Notes: a model not told the origin generated them from the sequence alone. A DNA stretch of 11,152 nt from JAAUTS01 sp034440395 (GCA_034440395.1 JAWXBW010000045.1:1-11152); one strand, 5' to 3'. Counted from the first letter of the stretch, positions 1-7,365 are shown. Numbers and translations are program-made.

Positions 1-54
1 GCTTTAAGTTAAACCTAAAACTTGGTGATATAAATTCTTTAAAATATGTGGGAC

Positions 55-549
55 TCAGCCTAAAAAGAGCTTATATCCTAGGAAACCCAAACCTGCTAGG
101 GCCACGAATGCTGCCACCCATATCAGAACAGGGACGGCTCCAGACTTAGGCTTAGGCTTAGCGAAGGGCGCTAGATTTGTGAATGTGGCAGGGCGACCAC
201 GGGTACTGCCGCCGATTTCGACACGACCACTCGCTTCAGGAAGAGGAGCCGCAGCTAAGGCATTACTGGATACATAGGCCAAAACAATATTCCCAACGGA
301 CACTAGATCCTGATTACGAAGCATCACTTCGGAAATGCGCTCATCATTTACTTTGGTGCCATTGGTGGAGTTATGATCCACGAGGCGATAATCTCCCCCT
401 TCCAGCCGCAATTCAGCGTGTTTACTAGATACGCTAGGATGGGTCAAAACAATGTCGTTACCTTCAACACGACCTATGCTTATGAGAGGGGCCGTGAGGT
501 CAAATTCTTGTCCAGTGAATTCGGGAGATCGAGCAATTAAACGAGGCAT
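55..549 (-). CDS. FHA-domain protein with C-terminal membrane anchor
   Basis: This 164-residue protein has an N-terminal forkhead-associated (FHA) domain, roughly residues 1-95, and a single hydrophobic helix at about 138-158. The phosphothreonine-binding signature is intact: Gly26-Arg27 in SIGR, Ser41 and His44 in SVSSKHAEL, and Asn63-Gly64 in NSTNGT. The residues between (about 96-137) are a low-complexity linker rich in Ala, Pro, Gly and Lys. Only a few residues follow the helix, so the protein is probably tail-anchored with the FHA domain in the cytoplasm. FHA domains bind phosphothreonine peptides made by Hanks-type kinases. The start lies 9 bases after the carA stop, so the two genes are probably cotranscribed. 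A weak AGGT sits about 8 bases upstream of the ATG. The domain call is firm; the partner protein is unknown. Confidence 0.9.
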   Translation of the reverse strand: MPRLIARSPEFTGQEFDLTAPLISIGRVEGNDIVLTHPSVSSKHAELRLEGGDYRLVDHNSTNGTKVNDERISEVMLRNQDLVSVGNIVLAYVSSNALAAAPLPEASGRVEIGGSTRGRPATFTNLAPFAKPKPKSGAVPVLIWVAAFVALAGLGFLGYKLFLG

Positions 550-558
550 GGCACAAAC

Positions 559-1722
559 CTAGACTGATTTTTGAAACCGTTCAATCACATTACGAAATTC
601 TTCAAAAAAGTAAGTAGCGTCGTTCGGACCTGGCGCGGCCTCAGGATGATACTGCACGGAGAAGGCGTCGTGCTTTTTATGTCGGAGTCCTTCACAGGTT
701 CCGTCATTTAAATTAACATGGGTGACTTCTACATTTTCCCGATCGATTGAGTCGGAATCGACGGCAAAGCCATGATTCTGGGAGGTGATGGTTACTTTAC
801 CTGTCTTTACATCTTGCACGGGCTGATTTCCGCCACGGTGTCCGAACTTTAATTTAAACGTCTTAGCTCCGAGAGCGTGTCCCATAATCTGGTGCCCTAG
901 GCAAATTCCAAAAAGCGGGACTTGCCCTATTATTTCAGAAACAGCAGCGTGGGCATAAGTTAATGCGGCAGGATCTCCCGGACCGTTGGAAAGAAAGACG
1001 CCCTCTGGCTTTAAGGCCATAACCTCGCGCGCCGTGGTTCGGGCGGGCACGACTGTTACATCAAATCCCTGTTCGCGTAGGCGGCGTAGGATGTTGTATT
1101 TAATCCCGAAATCATAGGCCACAATCTTATGCTTCAACTTAGCCATAACGGCCAGCTCAGGGTTTTGCTTTAACTCATGAGAATCTTTCCAAGAGGCTAT
1201 ATTTATACCCTCCGCATCCCAACGGTAGGGAGCTTTGCAGGTGACGTCCTTGACGTAATCTACACCGATTAAGCCGTGCCATGCCCTCGCTTGCGCCACA
1301 GCGTCCGCGTCTGACATTTCCTCTGTTGTTAGAATACCCTTTAAAGAACCCGTCACGCGCAGCTTTTTCGTTAAGGCTCGCGTGTCGATGCCCTTTATTC
1401 CAGGAATACCATTCTTTTTAAGATAATCCGCTAAGCTACCCGTGCTACGATAGTTACTAGCAATGGGCGAAAGTTCCCGCACAATGAAGCCGCTCACGTG
1501 GGGTTGGTAGGATTCGGCATCCTCTTCATTGACGCCGTAGTTTCCTATTTCTGGATAAGTCAGCGCAACCATTTGACCCTTGTAGGAAGGATCGGTCAGG
1601 ATTTCTTGATAACCTGTCATGGAGGTGTTAAAACAAATTTCTCCAGTGACCGTTCCCGCGGCACCGAATGATTCCCCACGAAAAACGGATCCATCTTCTA
1701 AAGCTAAGAGAGCTGTTTGCAT
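559..1722 (-). CDS. carA: Carbamoyl-phosphate synthase small (glutaminase) subunit
   Basis: CarA hydrolyses glutamine and channels the ammonia to CarB, which makes carbamoyl phosphate for pyrimidine and arginine synthesis in the cytoplasm. At 387 residues it has the normal family length. The N-terminal CPSase small-chain domain (about 1-130) carries the typical FNTSMTGYQEILTDPSY stretch. The C-terminal class I glutamine amidotransferase domain (about 198-382) has the nucleophile Cys274 in FGICLGHQ, and His359 and Glu361 in YHPEAAPGP complete the triad. The oxyanion-loop motif SNGPGDP lies at 245-251. The start is an ATG with no recognisable ribosome-binding site. The large subunit gene carB is not in the window. 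eamA lies 52 bases upstream and the FHA gene 9 bases downstream on the same strand. The identification is secure. Confidence 0.98.
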   Translation of the reverse strand: MQTALLALEDGSVFRGESFGAAGTVTGEICFNTSMTGYQEILTDPSYKGQMVALTYPEIGNYGVNEEDAESYQPHVSGFIVRELSPIASNYRSTGSLADYLKKNGIPGIKGIDTRALTKKLRVTGSLKGILTTEEMSDADAVAQARAWHGLIGVDYVKDVTCKAPYRWDAEGINIASWKDSHELKQNPELAVMAKLKHKIVAYDFGIKYNILRRLREQGFDVTVVPARTTAREVMALKPEGVFLSNGPGDPAALTYAHAAVSEIIGQVPLFGICLGHQIMGHALGAKTFKLKFGHRGGNQPVQDVKTGKVTITSQNHGFAVDSDSIDRENVEVTHVNLNDGTCEGLRHKKHDAFSVQYHPEAAPGPNDATYFFEEFRNVIERFQKSV

Positions 1723-1774
1723 ACGATCAAATTAGACAAGAGAGAACGCCTTTGTAAAGCGAGCCTTTAATACG

Positions 1775-2683
1775 TCAGCTCGCAAAGAGCAGTCCCACCA
1801 CGGCGCTGATGGCTAGTAGCGAGCCGCTCACGGAAAGCCAAGTCGGTTTATCTCCTTCTAGAAGCCACGCCAAAGGCAGCACGACGATGGGTGTGGTGGC
1901 GACGATGGCTAGGACGATGCCACTGGGCGCAGTGGTTAAGGCCCATTGATAACAGCCTACACCTAAGACGGGTCCGGCCAAGCCATTGGCAAAACAAAAC
2001 ATCAGCGCACGTAACCTCGCCTCGGGTGGGAGATGTGCTAGACGTGATTGCTGTAGGCTTCGCCGTTTGCAGCGGAACCAAACGTAGAAAAATGCGGCCA
2101 CGACTAAGCCTGCCATGATTCGTTGGAAGGCCGCCGTCCAGCCGTCTAATTCAAAGCCTGCCGCTTGATTTAAGGAAATGGCCTTCCGGCTCAGCACGGC
2201 ACCCCAGCCTTGCCCTAGGGCGGCCAACACGCCGAAGCCTATGCCGGGCCATAAGACAGAGTTTGCCACTATGGACTCCTGCCGTCGTATCATGACTAAG
2301 GACACACCTGCCAGAATGAGTGTAATCCACATGATCTGCTGCAACGAAATCTGGGTGCCCAGCCAAAACCATTCGGTTAGTGCCGCAAACGGAACGGCTA
2401 GACATTGCACCAATAGGATGGTGCGGCGTGACCCTATCCTCTCATATGCTTGAAACAGGGCGATGTCACCCAAACCAAAGCCAACTAAACCACTGATAAG
2501 AAATACGCTTAAGCCCGGGCCATGAAACCCTTGACCAAAAGTGAACGCATAGACGGACAGGAGAAAAGCCGCTAGGCTAAGCCTAATGAAATTAGCATTA
2601 ACAGGTCCCACCAATGCGGCCGCCCGCGAACCGCTCAAAGCAGATAGGGCAAAAAAACAACTAGTAAGAGCTGCGGCGAGCAT
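1775..2683 (-). CDS. EamA/DMT-family transporter
   Basis: This 302-residue, highly hydrophobic protein has about ten predicted membrane helices arranged as two EamA repeats, the standard layout of the drug/metabolite transporter (DMT) superfamily. The first repeat (about 1-132) contains the pattern around NANFIRLSLAAFLLS and a YERIG segment. The second (about 145-300) ends with the characteristic WALTTAPSGIVLAIVATTPI segment followed by an acidic LLEGDKP loop and a last helix. These transporters sit in the inner membrane and move small metabolites, often outward, but the substrate cannot be read from sequence. The gene is divergent from the DUF2721 gene across 85 bases. It may be cotranscribed with carA, which follows after 52 bases with no terminator visible between them. 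Its coding strand favours C-ending codons more than carA does. Confidence 0.9.
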   Translation of the reverse strand: MLAAALTSCFFALSALSGSRAAALVGPVNANFIRLSLAAFLLSVYAFTFGQGFHGPGLSVFLISGLVGFGLGDIALFQAYERIGSRRTILLVQCLAVPFAALTEWFWLGTQISLQQIMWITLILAGVSLVMIRRQESIVANSVLWPGIGFGVLAALGQGWGAVLSRKAISLNQAAGFELDGWTAAFQRIMAGLVVAAFFYVWFRCKRRSLQQSRLAHLPPEARLRALMFCFANGLAGPVLGVGCYQWALTTAPSGIVLAIVATTPIVVLPLAWLLEGDKPTWLSVSGSLLAISAVVGLLFAS

Positions 2684-2768
2684 GTGAAGCTTTCAATGAT
2701 AGATGGCTTTGAGAAAAGAAAAAGAAATTATCATCTACTAATCAGCGTTAGAAATTAAATTAATCCTT
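2684..2768. promoter_or_regulatory. Divergent intergenic region, EamA gene / DUF2721 gene
   Basis: This AT-rich 85-base gap separates two genes transcribed away from each other, so promoters for both should lie here or just inside the genes. On the minus strand a GATAAT about 45 bases before the EamA start resembles a sigma-70 -10 box, but I see no convincing -35 element. On the plus strand no good hexamer pair stands out. Neither gene has a Shine-Dalgarno sequence. The promoter role is inferred from gene layout. Confidence 0.35.
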
Positions 2769-3173
2769 ATGGAAATTACTCTCAATACCCCTGCCCTTCT
2801 TTTCCCAGCCATTAGCCTTCTCATGCTGGCTTACACGAATCGTTTTTTAGCTCTAGCTAGTTTAATCCGGAAACTTTATGCCGATTATCAAATGCAAAAA
2901 ACAGAGGGCGTCTTCGCCCAAATTCAAAGTCTCCAGCTCCGTATTTACTTAGTTCAAGCCATGCAGGCCTGCGGGATTTTAAGTCTTTTATTTTGCACCA
3001 TTAGTATGACCTTTATTTACACGAATCTCCTTCACTGGGGAGCCTTGGCGTTCGGGGTTAGTTTATTCTGCATGATGATGTCACTCTTTTTCTCCATCTG
3101 GGAAATCCATATCTCCACGGCTGCCCTCACTATTTTGTTAAAGGACTTAAAACAGCAGCAGCAAAAAGACTAG
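2769..3173 (+). CDS. DUF2721 family membrane protein
   Basis: This 134-residue membrane protein of unknown function matches DUF2721 by its hallmark N-terminal segment NTPALLFPAISLLMLAYTNR (residues 6-25), followed by FLALASLIRKLY, and by the conserved WEIHIS motif (111-116) near the C-terminus. Three membrane helices are visible at about 8-30, 62-85 and 88-111. A charged, Gln-rich loop (about 35-57) lies between the first two and a short Lys/Gln-rich tail follows the last. The short, soluble-facing conserved segments suggest a conserved interaction, but no reaction is known for the family. The ATG has no Shine-Dalgarno sequence; the AT-rich leader ends in TTAATCCTT. The gene converges on glf with only 7 bases between the stop codons. 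Confidence 0.85.
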   Translation: MEITLNTPALLFPAISLLMLAYTNRFLALASLIRKLYADYQMQKTEGVFAQIQSLQLRIYLVQAMQACGILSLLFCTISMTFIYTNLLHWGALAFGVSLFCMMMSLFFSIWEIHISTAALTILLKDLKQQQQKD

Positions 3174-3180
3174 ATCAAGG

Positions 3181-4293
3181 TCAGACTCGCTGTTTTAGTT
3201 TTTCAAATTCGGTTAAAGCCATTCCTACCACTTGATCCATGTTGTAGTATCGGTAAGTGGCAAGGCGACCAACGAAACTAACGTTCTCTTCTTTAACTGC
3301 CAGTTCCTTATATTTCTCGTAAAGTGCTTTAGCATCAGGAGCCGGGATGGGGTAATAAGCTTCTTTGCCTGGGCCGTAGTCCTCAGGGTATTCGCGCACG
3401 ATGGTAGTTACGGGCAACTTCTGACCCGTAGCATGTTTGAGTTCTACGATGCGGGTAAACTCCTCGTCATTCGGATAATTCACTTGCATGGCTGGCTGGA
3501 ATGTTTCTTGAGCTAAGGTTTCTGGCTCGAAGCGCAGGGAGCGGTAGGGGAGTGGGCCGTAGCAGCAGTTAAAATAATCATCAATCGCCCCCGTGTAGAT
3601 CATGTGTCCGAAATCTACTTCATCTAACATATCTCGGTAGTCTGTTTCTAGCAAAACTTCAATATTAGGATGCTGCAATATTTTCTCAAACATCTTAGTG
3701 TAGCCTTCTTTCGGTAAAGCCTGAAACTCTTCTGAAAGATAACGATCATCACGGTTGGTGCGAATGGGAATGCGCCCGCAGACGCTGGCGTCCAACTCTT
3801 TCGGGTCACGTTTCCATTGTTTTTTTGTATAGTTTTTAAAGAACATTTCGTAAAGTTTCCAACCCACTTGCGAGATAATGACTTCTTCCGAATTTTGCGG
3901 ATTCTCAATAGGCACACGCCACTCGGCTAGAGTTTGTTCCATTTCTTCAGGCGTGGACGCATGGCCTACTAATTGTTCAAAAGTATTTAAATTAATCGGG
4001 AATTGCCAGTAGCGACCATCTGTTTTAGAAAGGATCTTATATTCCACGGGGTGCCACTCTGTGAATTGTCCTAAATAATCAACGATACGCTGCGAATTGC
4101 TCCGAAAATAATGGGGACCATAAACGTGGATAAGCACGCCTGCTTGATCATAGCGGTCGTAAGCGTTACCAGCAATGTGGCTGCGTTTGTCCACGACAAG
4201 ACATTTCTTACCGCATTGACTAGCCAATCTCTCGGCTAGCACGGCTCCAGCAAAGCCAGCTCCCACAATCAGATAGTCAATACGGCGGCGCAC
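3181..4293 (-). CDS. glf: UDP-galactopyranose mutase
   Basis: Glf is a cytoplasmic flavoenzyme that converts UDP-galactopyranose to UDP-galactofuranose, the donor for galactofuranose in surface polysaccharides. The N-terminal dinucleotide-binding motif for FAD, GAGFAG (11-16), is intact. The segment VYGPHYFRSNS (58-67 region), the active-site stretch KNYTKKQW (153-160) with the stacking Trp160, Arg174, and the C-terminal FAD-contacting VGRLATYRYYNMDQVVG (341-357) all fit the family. At 370 residues the length is normal. The start is GTG. Upstream the frame stays open for about 48 bases but offers no ATG, GTG or TTG, so this start is well supported. The bases just before it read CCTCC on the coding strand, the opposite of a ribosome-binding site. 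No glycosyltransferase gene is adjacent, so the polysaccharide involved is not shown here. Confidence 0.96.
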   Translation of the reverse strand: MRRRIDYLIVGAGFAGAVLAERLASQCGKKCLVVDKRSHIAGNAYDRYDQAGVLIHVYGPHYFRSNSQRIVDYLGQFTEWHPVEYKILSKTDGRYWQFPINLNTFEQLVGHASTPEEMEQTLAEWRVPIENPQNSEEVIISQVGWKLYEMFFKNYTKKQWKRDPKELDASVCGRIPIRTNRDDRYLSEEFQALPKEGYTKMFEKILQHPNIEVLLETDYRDMLDEVDFGHMIYTGAIDDYFNCCYGPLPYRSLRFEPETLAQETFQPAMQVNYPNDEEFTRIVELKHATGQKLPVTTIVREYPEDYGPGKEAYYPIPAPDAKALYEKYKELAVKEENVSFVGRLATYRYYNMDQVVGMALTEFEKLKQRV

Positions 4294-4408
4294 AGGAGGA
4301 AAGTAAACTACTACACAACGAATCCAAGTGAAAAGTAATCAGAAAATTGGCACCAAAACCTTTAACCGTTGATTTATTTGTAGCTGATGCTAGCAATGAC
4401 TTTTAAGT
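4294..4408. promoter_or_regulatory. Divergent intergenic region, glf / pseudokinase-SUMF1 gene
   Basis: This is the longest non-coding gap in the window, 115 bases between two divergent start codons, so promoters in both directions are expected. On the plus strand TTGGCA at 4347-4352 is a good -35 match, but the sequence 17-18 bases on (around GATTTATTT) is a poor -10 box. The perfect-looking AGGAGGA at 4294-4300 on the plus strand has no start codon after it in range, so it is not a ribosome-binding site. The regulatory role is inferred from layout only. Confidence 0.35.
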
Positions 4409-6346
4409 ATGAGTGATATTGACCCTTTGTTAGGACCTATTATTTTTGTCGTTTATCCTGACGCCGAGACGGCTAATTATATAGAGGCCGTTATTCTTTC
4501 TACAGGGCAAAGCTACCAAGTCATTAAACTCACTACCTTAACCGAACTTTATCAAAAACTTCCTGAGGTGCCCGACACCGCAAGTGTCATCACGGATCTC
4601 ATGTGGGAAGAATCCGATGCCTCAGATGTTTTAATGAGCATGGCCTTAAAGTACCCGCGCATAGGCTTTCTAGCTCTGACCAATTACGATGTAACGGATA
4701 TTCTACCTCCATTTTTCCCTATTCCCTGCGTGCAAGGAATCGAGGATATTAATGCCTGGTTCAATATTCTTTATTGCATGCTGGAGGATCTACGGGGAAG
4801 CAACATCAGCAATTTTCAGTTAAAGGATTTTGTAGCACAAAGTCAGCAGGCCCGTATTTACTCGGCTCATCAATCCACTATTCGGCGAGATGTTCAGCTC
4901 CTCGTACTCCCCCTCAATTCATCAGAAGAAAGTAAGATGGCGTTCCGTAAAATCGCCTCGGCTCAAGCGGGAAATATTCACCCCGTCATTTACGCTATTT
5001 ATGAAGAAGGTGAGGATCAAGGTCGACCCTACGTTGCGCAAGAACCAGTCAACTCGCCCAGCATGCTCCAACTGAGCTTACAAAGCACGAAACTCGAATC
5101 CCGTTCCCTAGCTCGCATCATTAACACCGTAGCCACCGCTATCAAGCACCACCAAAGCCACAACATCCCTTACCAGCCCCTACGCAGCAGCCACATCACG
5201 CTGTCCTCACAAGGCGTTACTAAAATTATCAACACCGCACTTCCTCTAGGGGTCGATATGCCCAATGAACAGGAACAGCTTTCCAGCTTAGCTCAGATCA
5301 TTCGTGACTTCACCTCACCTACTGAAGAGCTACATACTTCATTAAGTAACCTTCTTACAGACATGGATAATTTTAATGTCACCGCAGAAGAGGCCGCCGC
5401 CCGCTCTAACGCGATCGATATCGAATTAGCTCCCGTCACCTTCACTCCAGTTCGACAAGAAGCCGTCATCGCTCAAGCCCAAGTCAAAAAAGCTCAAAAA
5501 AATTTTTGGATCGCCACCATTTCTGGCATTGCCGTCTTCGCCTTATTAGTCACGGCACTGGTGTCGGTGATGCTCGATAGCTATGTGCTTGTCCCTCCAG
5601 GTAAAGATTTCGATACCCAACTGGAAATACCCATGGGAGATGTCGTCTTAGGCGAAAAGGTATTCACTGTTCAAAAATTTTACATTGATCAACACGAAGT
5701 AACGATCGGGCAGTATAAAAAATTCCTCGAAGCCACTAAGAACCAAGCACCAGAAACTCTTTTGCCAGAAAATTTACCTATCAATAAAAAGAATTTTATT
5801 CCCAAAGAGTGGAACATCATGATAGAGGCAATTAATAAAAAAAATGACTATCTTGGAGGTCCCCTCACTTATGACTCCCCCATTTGTAACGTAGATTATG
5901 CGGATGCCCTAGCTTACGCAAAGTGGGCTGGTAAACGATTACCCACAGAGCTGGAATGGATCAGAGCCGCCTCAGGCAATACTAACAGCACCTACCCATG
6001 GGGAAAAGATGCAGACTATTCTAAAGCTAATACTGGCTACGACAGAAACAAAAACGCCCTAGTTAAAGAAGGTGGCTCAGTGGATGGCTTCCGTAGCTCA
6101 AACCCTGTTGATGAGAAAAGTTCAGACATCAGCCCTTTTAACGTATACGGCATGGCTGGTAATGTTAGCGAGTGGGTTGGTGTTTCTAAAGACCTTGGTC
6201 CCTTTCGCCAAGATTTCCGACCCTTTAAAGGGAGCAACCACGGAATCGATAAACTTGTTCCCAATCAAGTCCGCACCGGAGGGGCTATCACCACCCAAAA
6301 CGGTTACCTCGGCTTCCGTTGCGCTTCAGACAAACTCATTAAATAA
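4409..6346 (+). CDS. Transmembrane receiver-like / pseudokinase / SUMF1-like protein
   Basis: This 645-residue protein has four parts. Residues about 10-128 resemble a response-regulator receiver: a candidate phosphoacceptor Asp63 follows a beta strand (SVITDL) and Thr91 sits after FLALT, but the first acidic pair and the late lysine are missing. Residues about 136-325 align with a Ser/Thr kinase fold in which the key residues are replaced. VALK reads VQLL (Lys to Leu165), HRD reads Tyr255-Gln-Pro257, the metal-binding Asn is His262, and DFG reads Asn275-Thr-Ala. One membrane helix spans about 366-389, preceded by Lys residues, so the N-terminal part should be cytoplasmic. Residues about 405-640 are a SUMF1/FGE-sulfatase-like domain (GKRLPTELEWIRAASG, YPWG, NVYGMAGNVSEW, GFRC), but the segment holding the FGE catalytic cysteines is absent. 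The ATG lacks a Shine-Dalgarno sequence. A sensor or scaffold role is inferred. Chlamydia Pkn1 is a kinase/SUMF1 relative in layout. Confidence 0.85.
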   Translation: MSDIDPLLGPIIFVVYPDAETANYIEAVILSTGQSYQVIKLTTLTELYQKLPEVPDTASVITDLMWEESDASDVLMSMALKYPRIGFLALTNYDVTDILPPFFPIPCVQGIEDINAWFNILYCMLEDLRGSNISNFQLKDFVAQSQQARIYSAHQSTIRRDVQLLVLPLNSSEESKMAFRKIASAQAGNIHPVIYAIYEEGEDQGRPYVAQEPVNSPSMLQLSLQSTKLESRSLARIINTVATAIKHHQSHNIPYQPLRSSHITLSSQGVTKIINTALPLGVDMPNEQEQLSSLAQIIRDFTSPTEELHTSLSNLLTDMDNFNVTAEEAAARSNAIDIELAPVTFTPVRQEAVIAQAQVKKAQKNFWIATISGIAVFALLVTALVSVMLDSYVLVPPGKDFDTQLEIPMGDVVLGEKVFTVQKFYIDQHEVTIGQYKKFLEATKNQAPETLLPENLPINKKNFIPKEWNIMIEAINKKNDYLGGPLTYDSPICNVDYADALAYAKWAGKRLPTELEWIRAASGNTNSTYPWGKDADYSKANTGYDRNKNALVKEGGSVDGFRSSNPVDEKSSDISPFNVYGMAGNVSEWVGVSKDLGPFRQDFRPFKGSNHGIDKLVPNQVRTGGAITTQNGYLGFRCASDKLIK

Positions 6347-6405
6347 CCCGACGATACGTCATTTCTTGATTGCCTTAGAAGCTCCTTGCTTCTGTATTCA
6401 ACTAA

Positions 6406-7365
6406 GTGAATGTTGACACTAAAATTTTAAAGACCCTTTTTTCCAACCCCACCCAAGGTCTTTCACTCCCCTCACTCTTAGCCCAAGTAGGTGGTGAAGA
6501 GCCTGCGTTACTCAGGCATGTAGAAGAATTGCGGCACCTAGGCTACGACATCGAATACTTACCCCATAGCGGCTATCGGCTTTCGACCCTGCCTGATATT
6601 CTCGTAGCCGACGAACTCCAAGCACGTCTGCCCGACCACCCTCTCACACGTCACGTGCTTATCTTTAAAGAAACCCGCTCCACCAATGACCTGGCTCACC
6701 GTTACGGACGGGAGGGACATGCCGGCCCCTTGGTCATCGTTAGCGAGAGCCAGACTCACGGTCGCGGCAGGCAAGGCCGAGTCTGGAACTCTCAACCCCA
6801 GCTCGGCCTCTGGCTTTCCCTCCTGCTAAAATCCCATATCCCTGCCCACCAAACCCCACGCCTCACCATTCAGTCCTGCCTCGCCCTCCATCGCGCCATC
6901 CAAAAAATAACTCAAATCCATCCCGAAATAAAATGGCCTAACGATTTACTTTTTAAAGGCCGTAAGCTTGCCGGAATCTTAACCGAAGCTCAACTCCTGG
7001 GTAACACCTTGAGCTTCGTTATTATCGGCATCGGCTGTAACGTTAACCACCTCGCAAGCGATTTTCCACCCGAACTCCAACACCTCGCTACCTCTCTTTT
7101 TCAAATCACTGGTGAAAAAATTCGACGAGCCGATTTACTAGTCGAACTTCTCCAACAACTCGCTACCATTCAAACAGAACCGTGGGAAACCATCCGTGAC
7201 GAATGGAAATCTCACTGCCTTAGCATGGGCAAAACCATAACCCTAACCATTTCAGGAAAACTAATTACTGGCCAAATGATCGACATCGACCCCAACGGTG
7301 CCCTCATATTCCGCCACTCCCACGGCGCACTCGAAGCGATCCATGCCGGAGAAATCCTTTCATGA
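6406..7365 (+). CDS. birA: Biotin-protein ligase / biotin operon repressor (BirA type)
   Basis: BirA activates biotin with ATP to biotinyl-AMP and attaches it to a lysine of biotin carboxyl carrier proteins such as that of acetyl-CoA carboxylase. The catalytic domain (about 80-265) shows the ligase signature: TRSTND (90-95), the adenylate-binding loop GRGRQGR (119-125), KWPND (176-180), and GRKLAGIL (185-192) with catalytic Lys187. GIGCNVNH follows at 208-215. Residues 1-62 look like a winged-helix DNA-binding domain ending in GYRL, so this is a group II enzyme that could also repress biotin genes. At 319 residues the length matches E. coli BirA. The start is GTG, and an in-frame TAA directly precedes it, so no longer start exists. 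It heads the birA-coaX-trpA-ruvX operon and overlaps coaX by four bases. Confidence 0.96.
   Translation: MNVDTKILKTLFSNPTQGLSLPSLLAQVGGEEPALLRHVEELRHLGYDIEYLPHSGYRLSTLPDILVADELQARLPDHPLTRHVLIFKETRSTNDLAHRYGREGHAGPLVIVSESQTHGRGRQGRVWNSQPQLGLWLSLLLKSHIPAHQTPRLTIQSCLALHRAIQKITQIHPEIKWPNDLLFKGRKLAGILTEAQLLGNTLSFVIIGIGCNVNHLASDFPPELQHLATSLFQITGEKIRRADLLVELLQQLATIQTEPWETIRDEWKSHCLSMGKTITLTISGKLITGQMIDIDPNGALIFRHSHGALEAIHAGEILS

Noticed and set aside
1..54. AT-rich left edge downstream of the FHA gene
   Set aside because: I see no open frame, terminator hairpin or repeat in this short segment.
183..428. 81-residue open frame opposite the FHA gene
   Set aside because: It is antisense to a well-supported FHA domain, with no family motif and no plausible promoter or ribosome-binding site.
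1723..1774. Search for a pyrimidine attenuator or terminator between the EamA gene and carA
   Set aside because: Only a weak CTTTGTAAAG palindrome is present; there is no stable stem with a T-run on either strand.
4294..4300. Perfect AGGAGGA on the plus strand
   Set aside because: No start codon follows within ribosome-binding distance and no plus-strand gene begins there. It is simply the complement of the bases before the glf start.
6376..6394. Small hairpin AGAAGC-TCCTT-GCTTCT between the pseudokinase gene and birA
   Set aside because: The stem is only 6 bp and no T-run follows, so it is not convincing as an intrinsic terminator.
6072..6416. 114-residue frame over the end of the SUMF1-like gene, running past its stop
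   Set aside because: Most of it overlaps the conserved SUMF1 motifs in another frame. The product has no recognisable domain and the tail overlaps the birA start.
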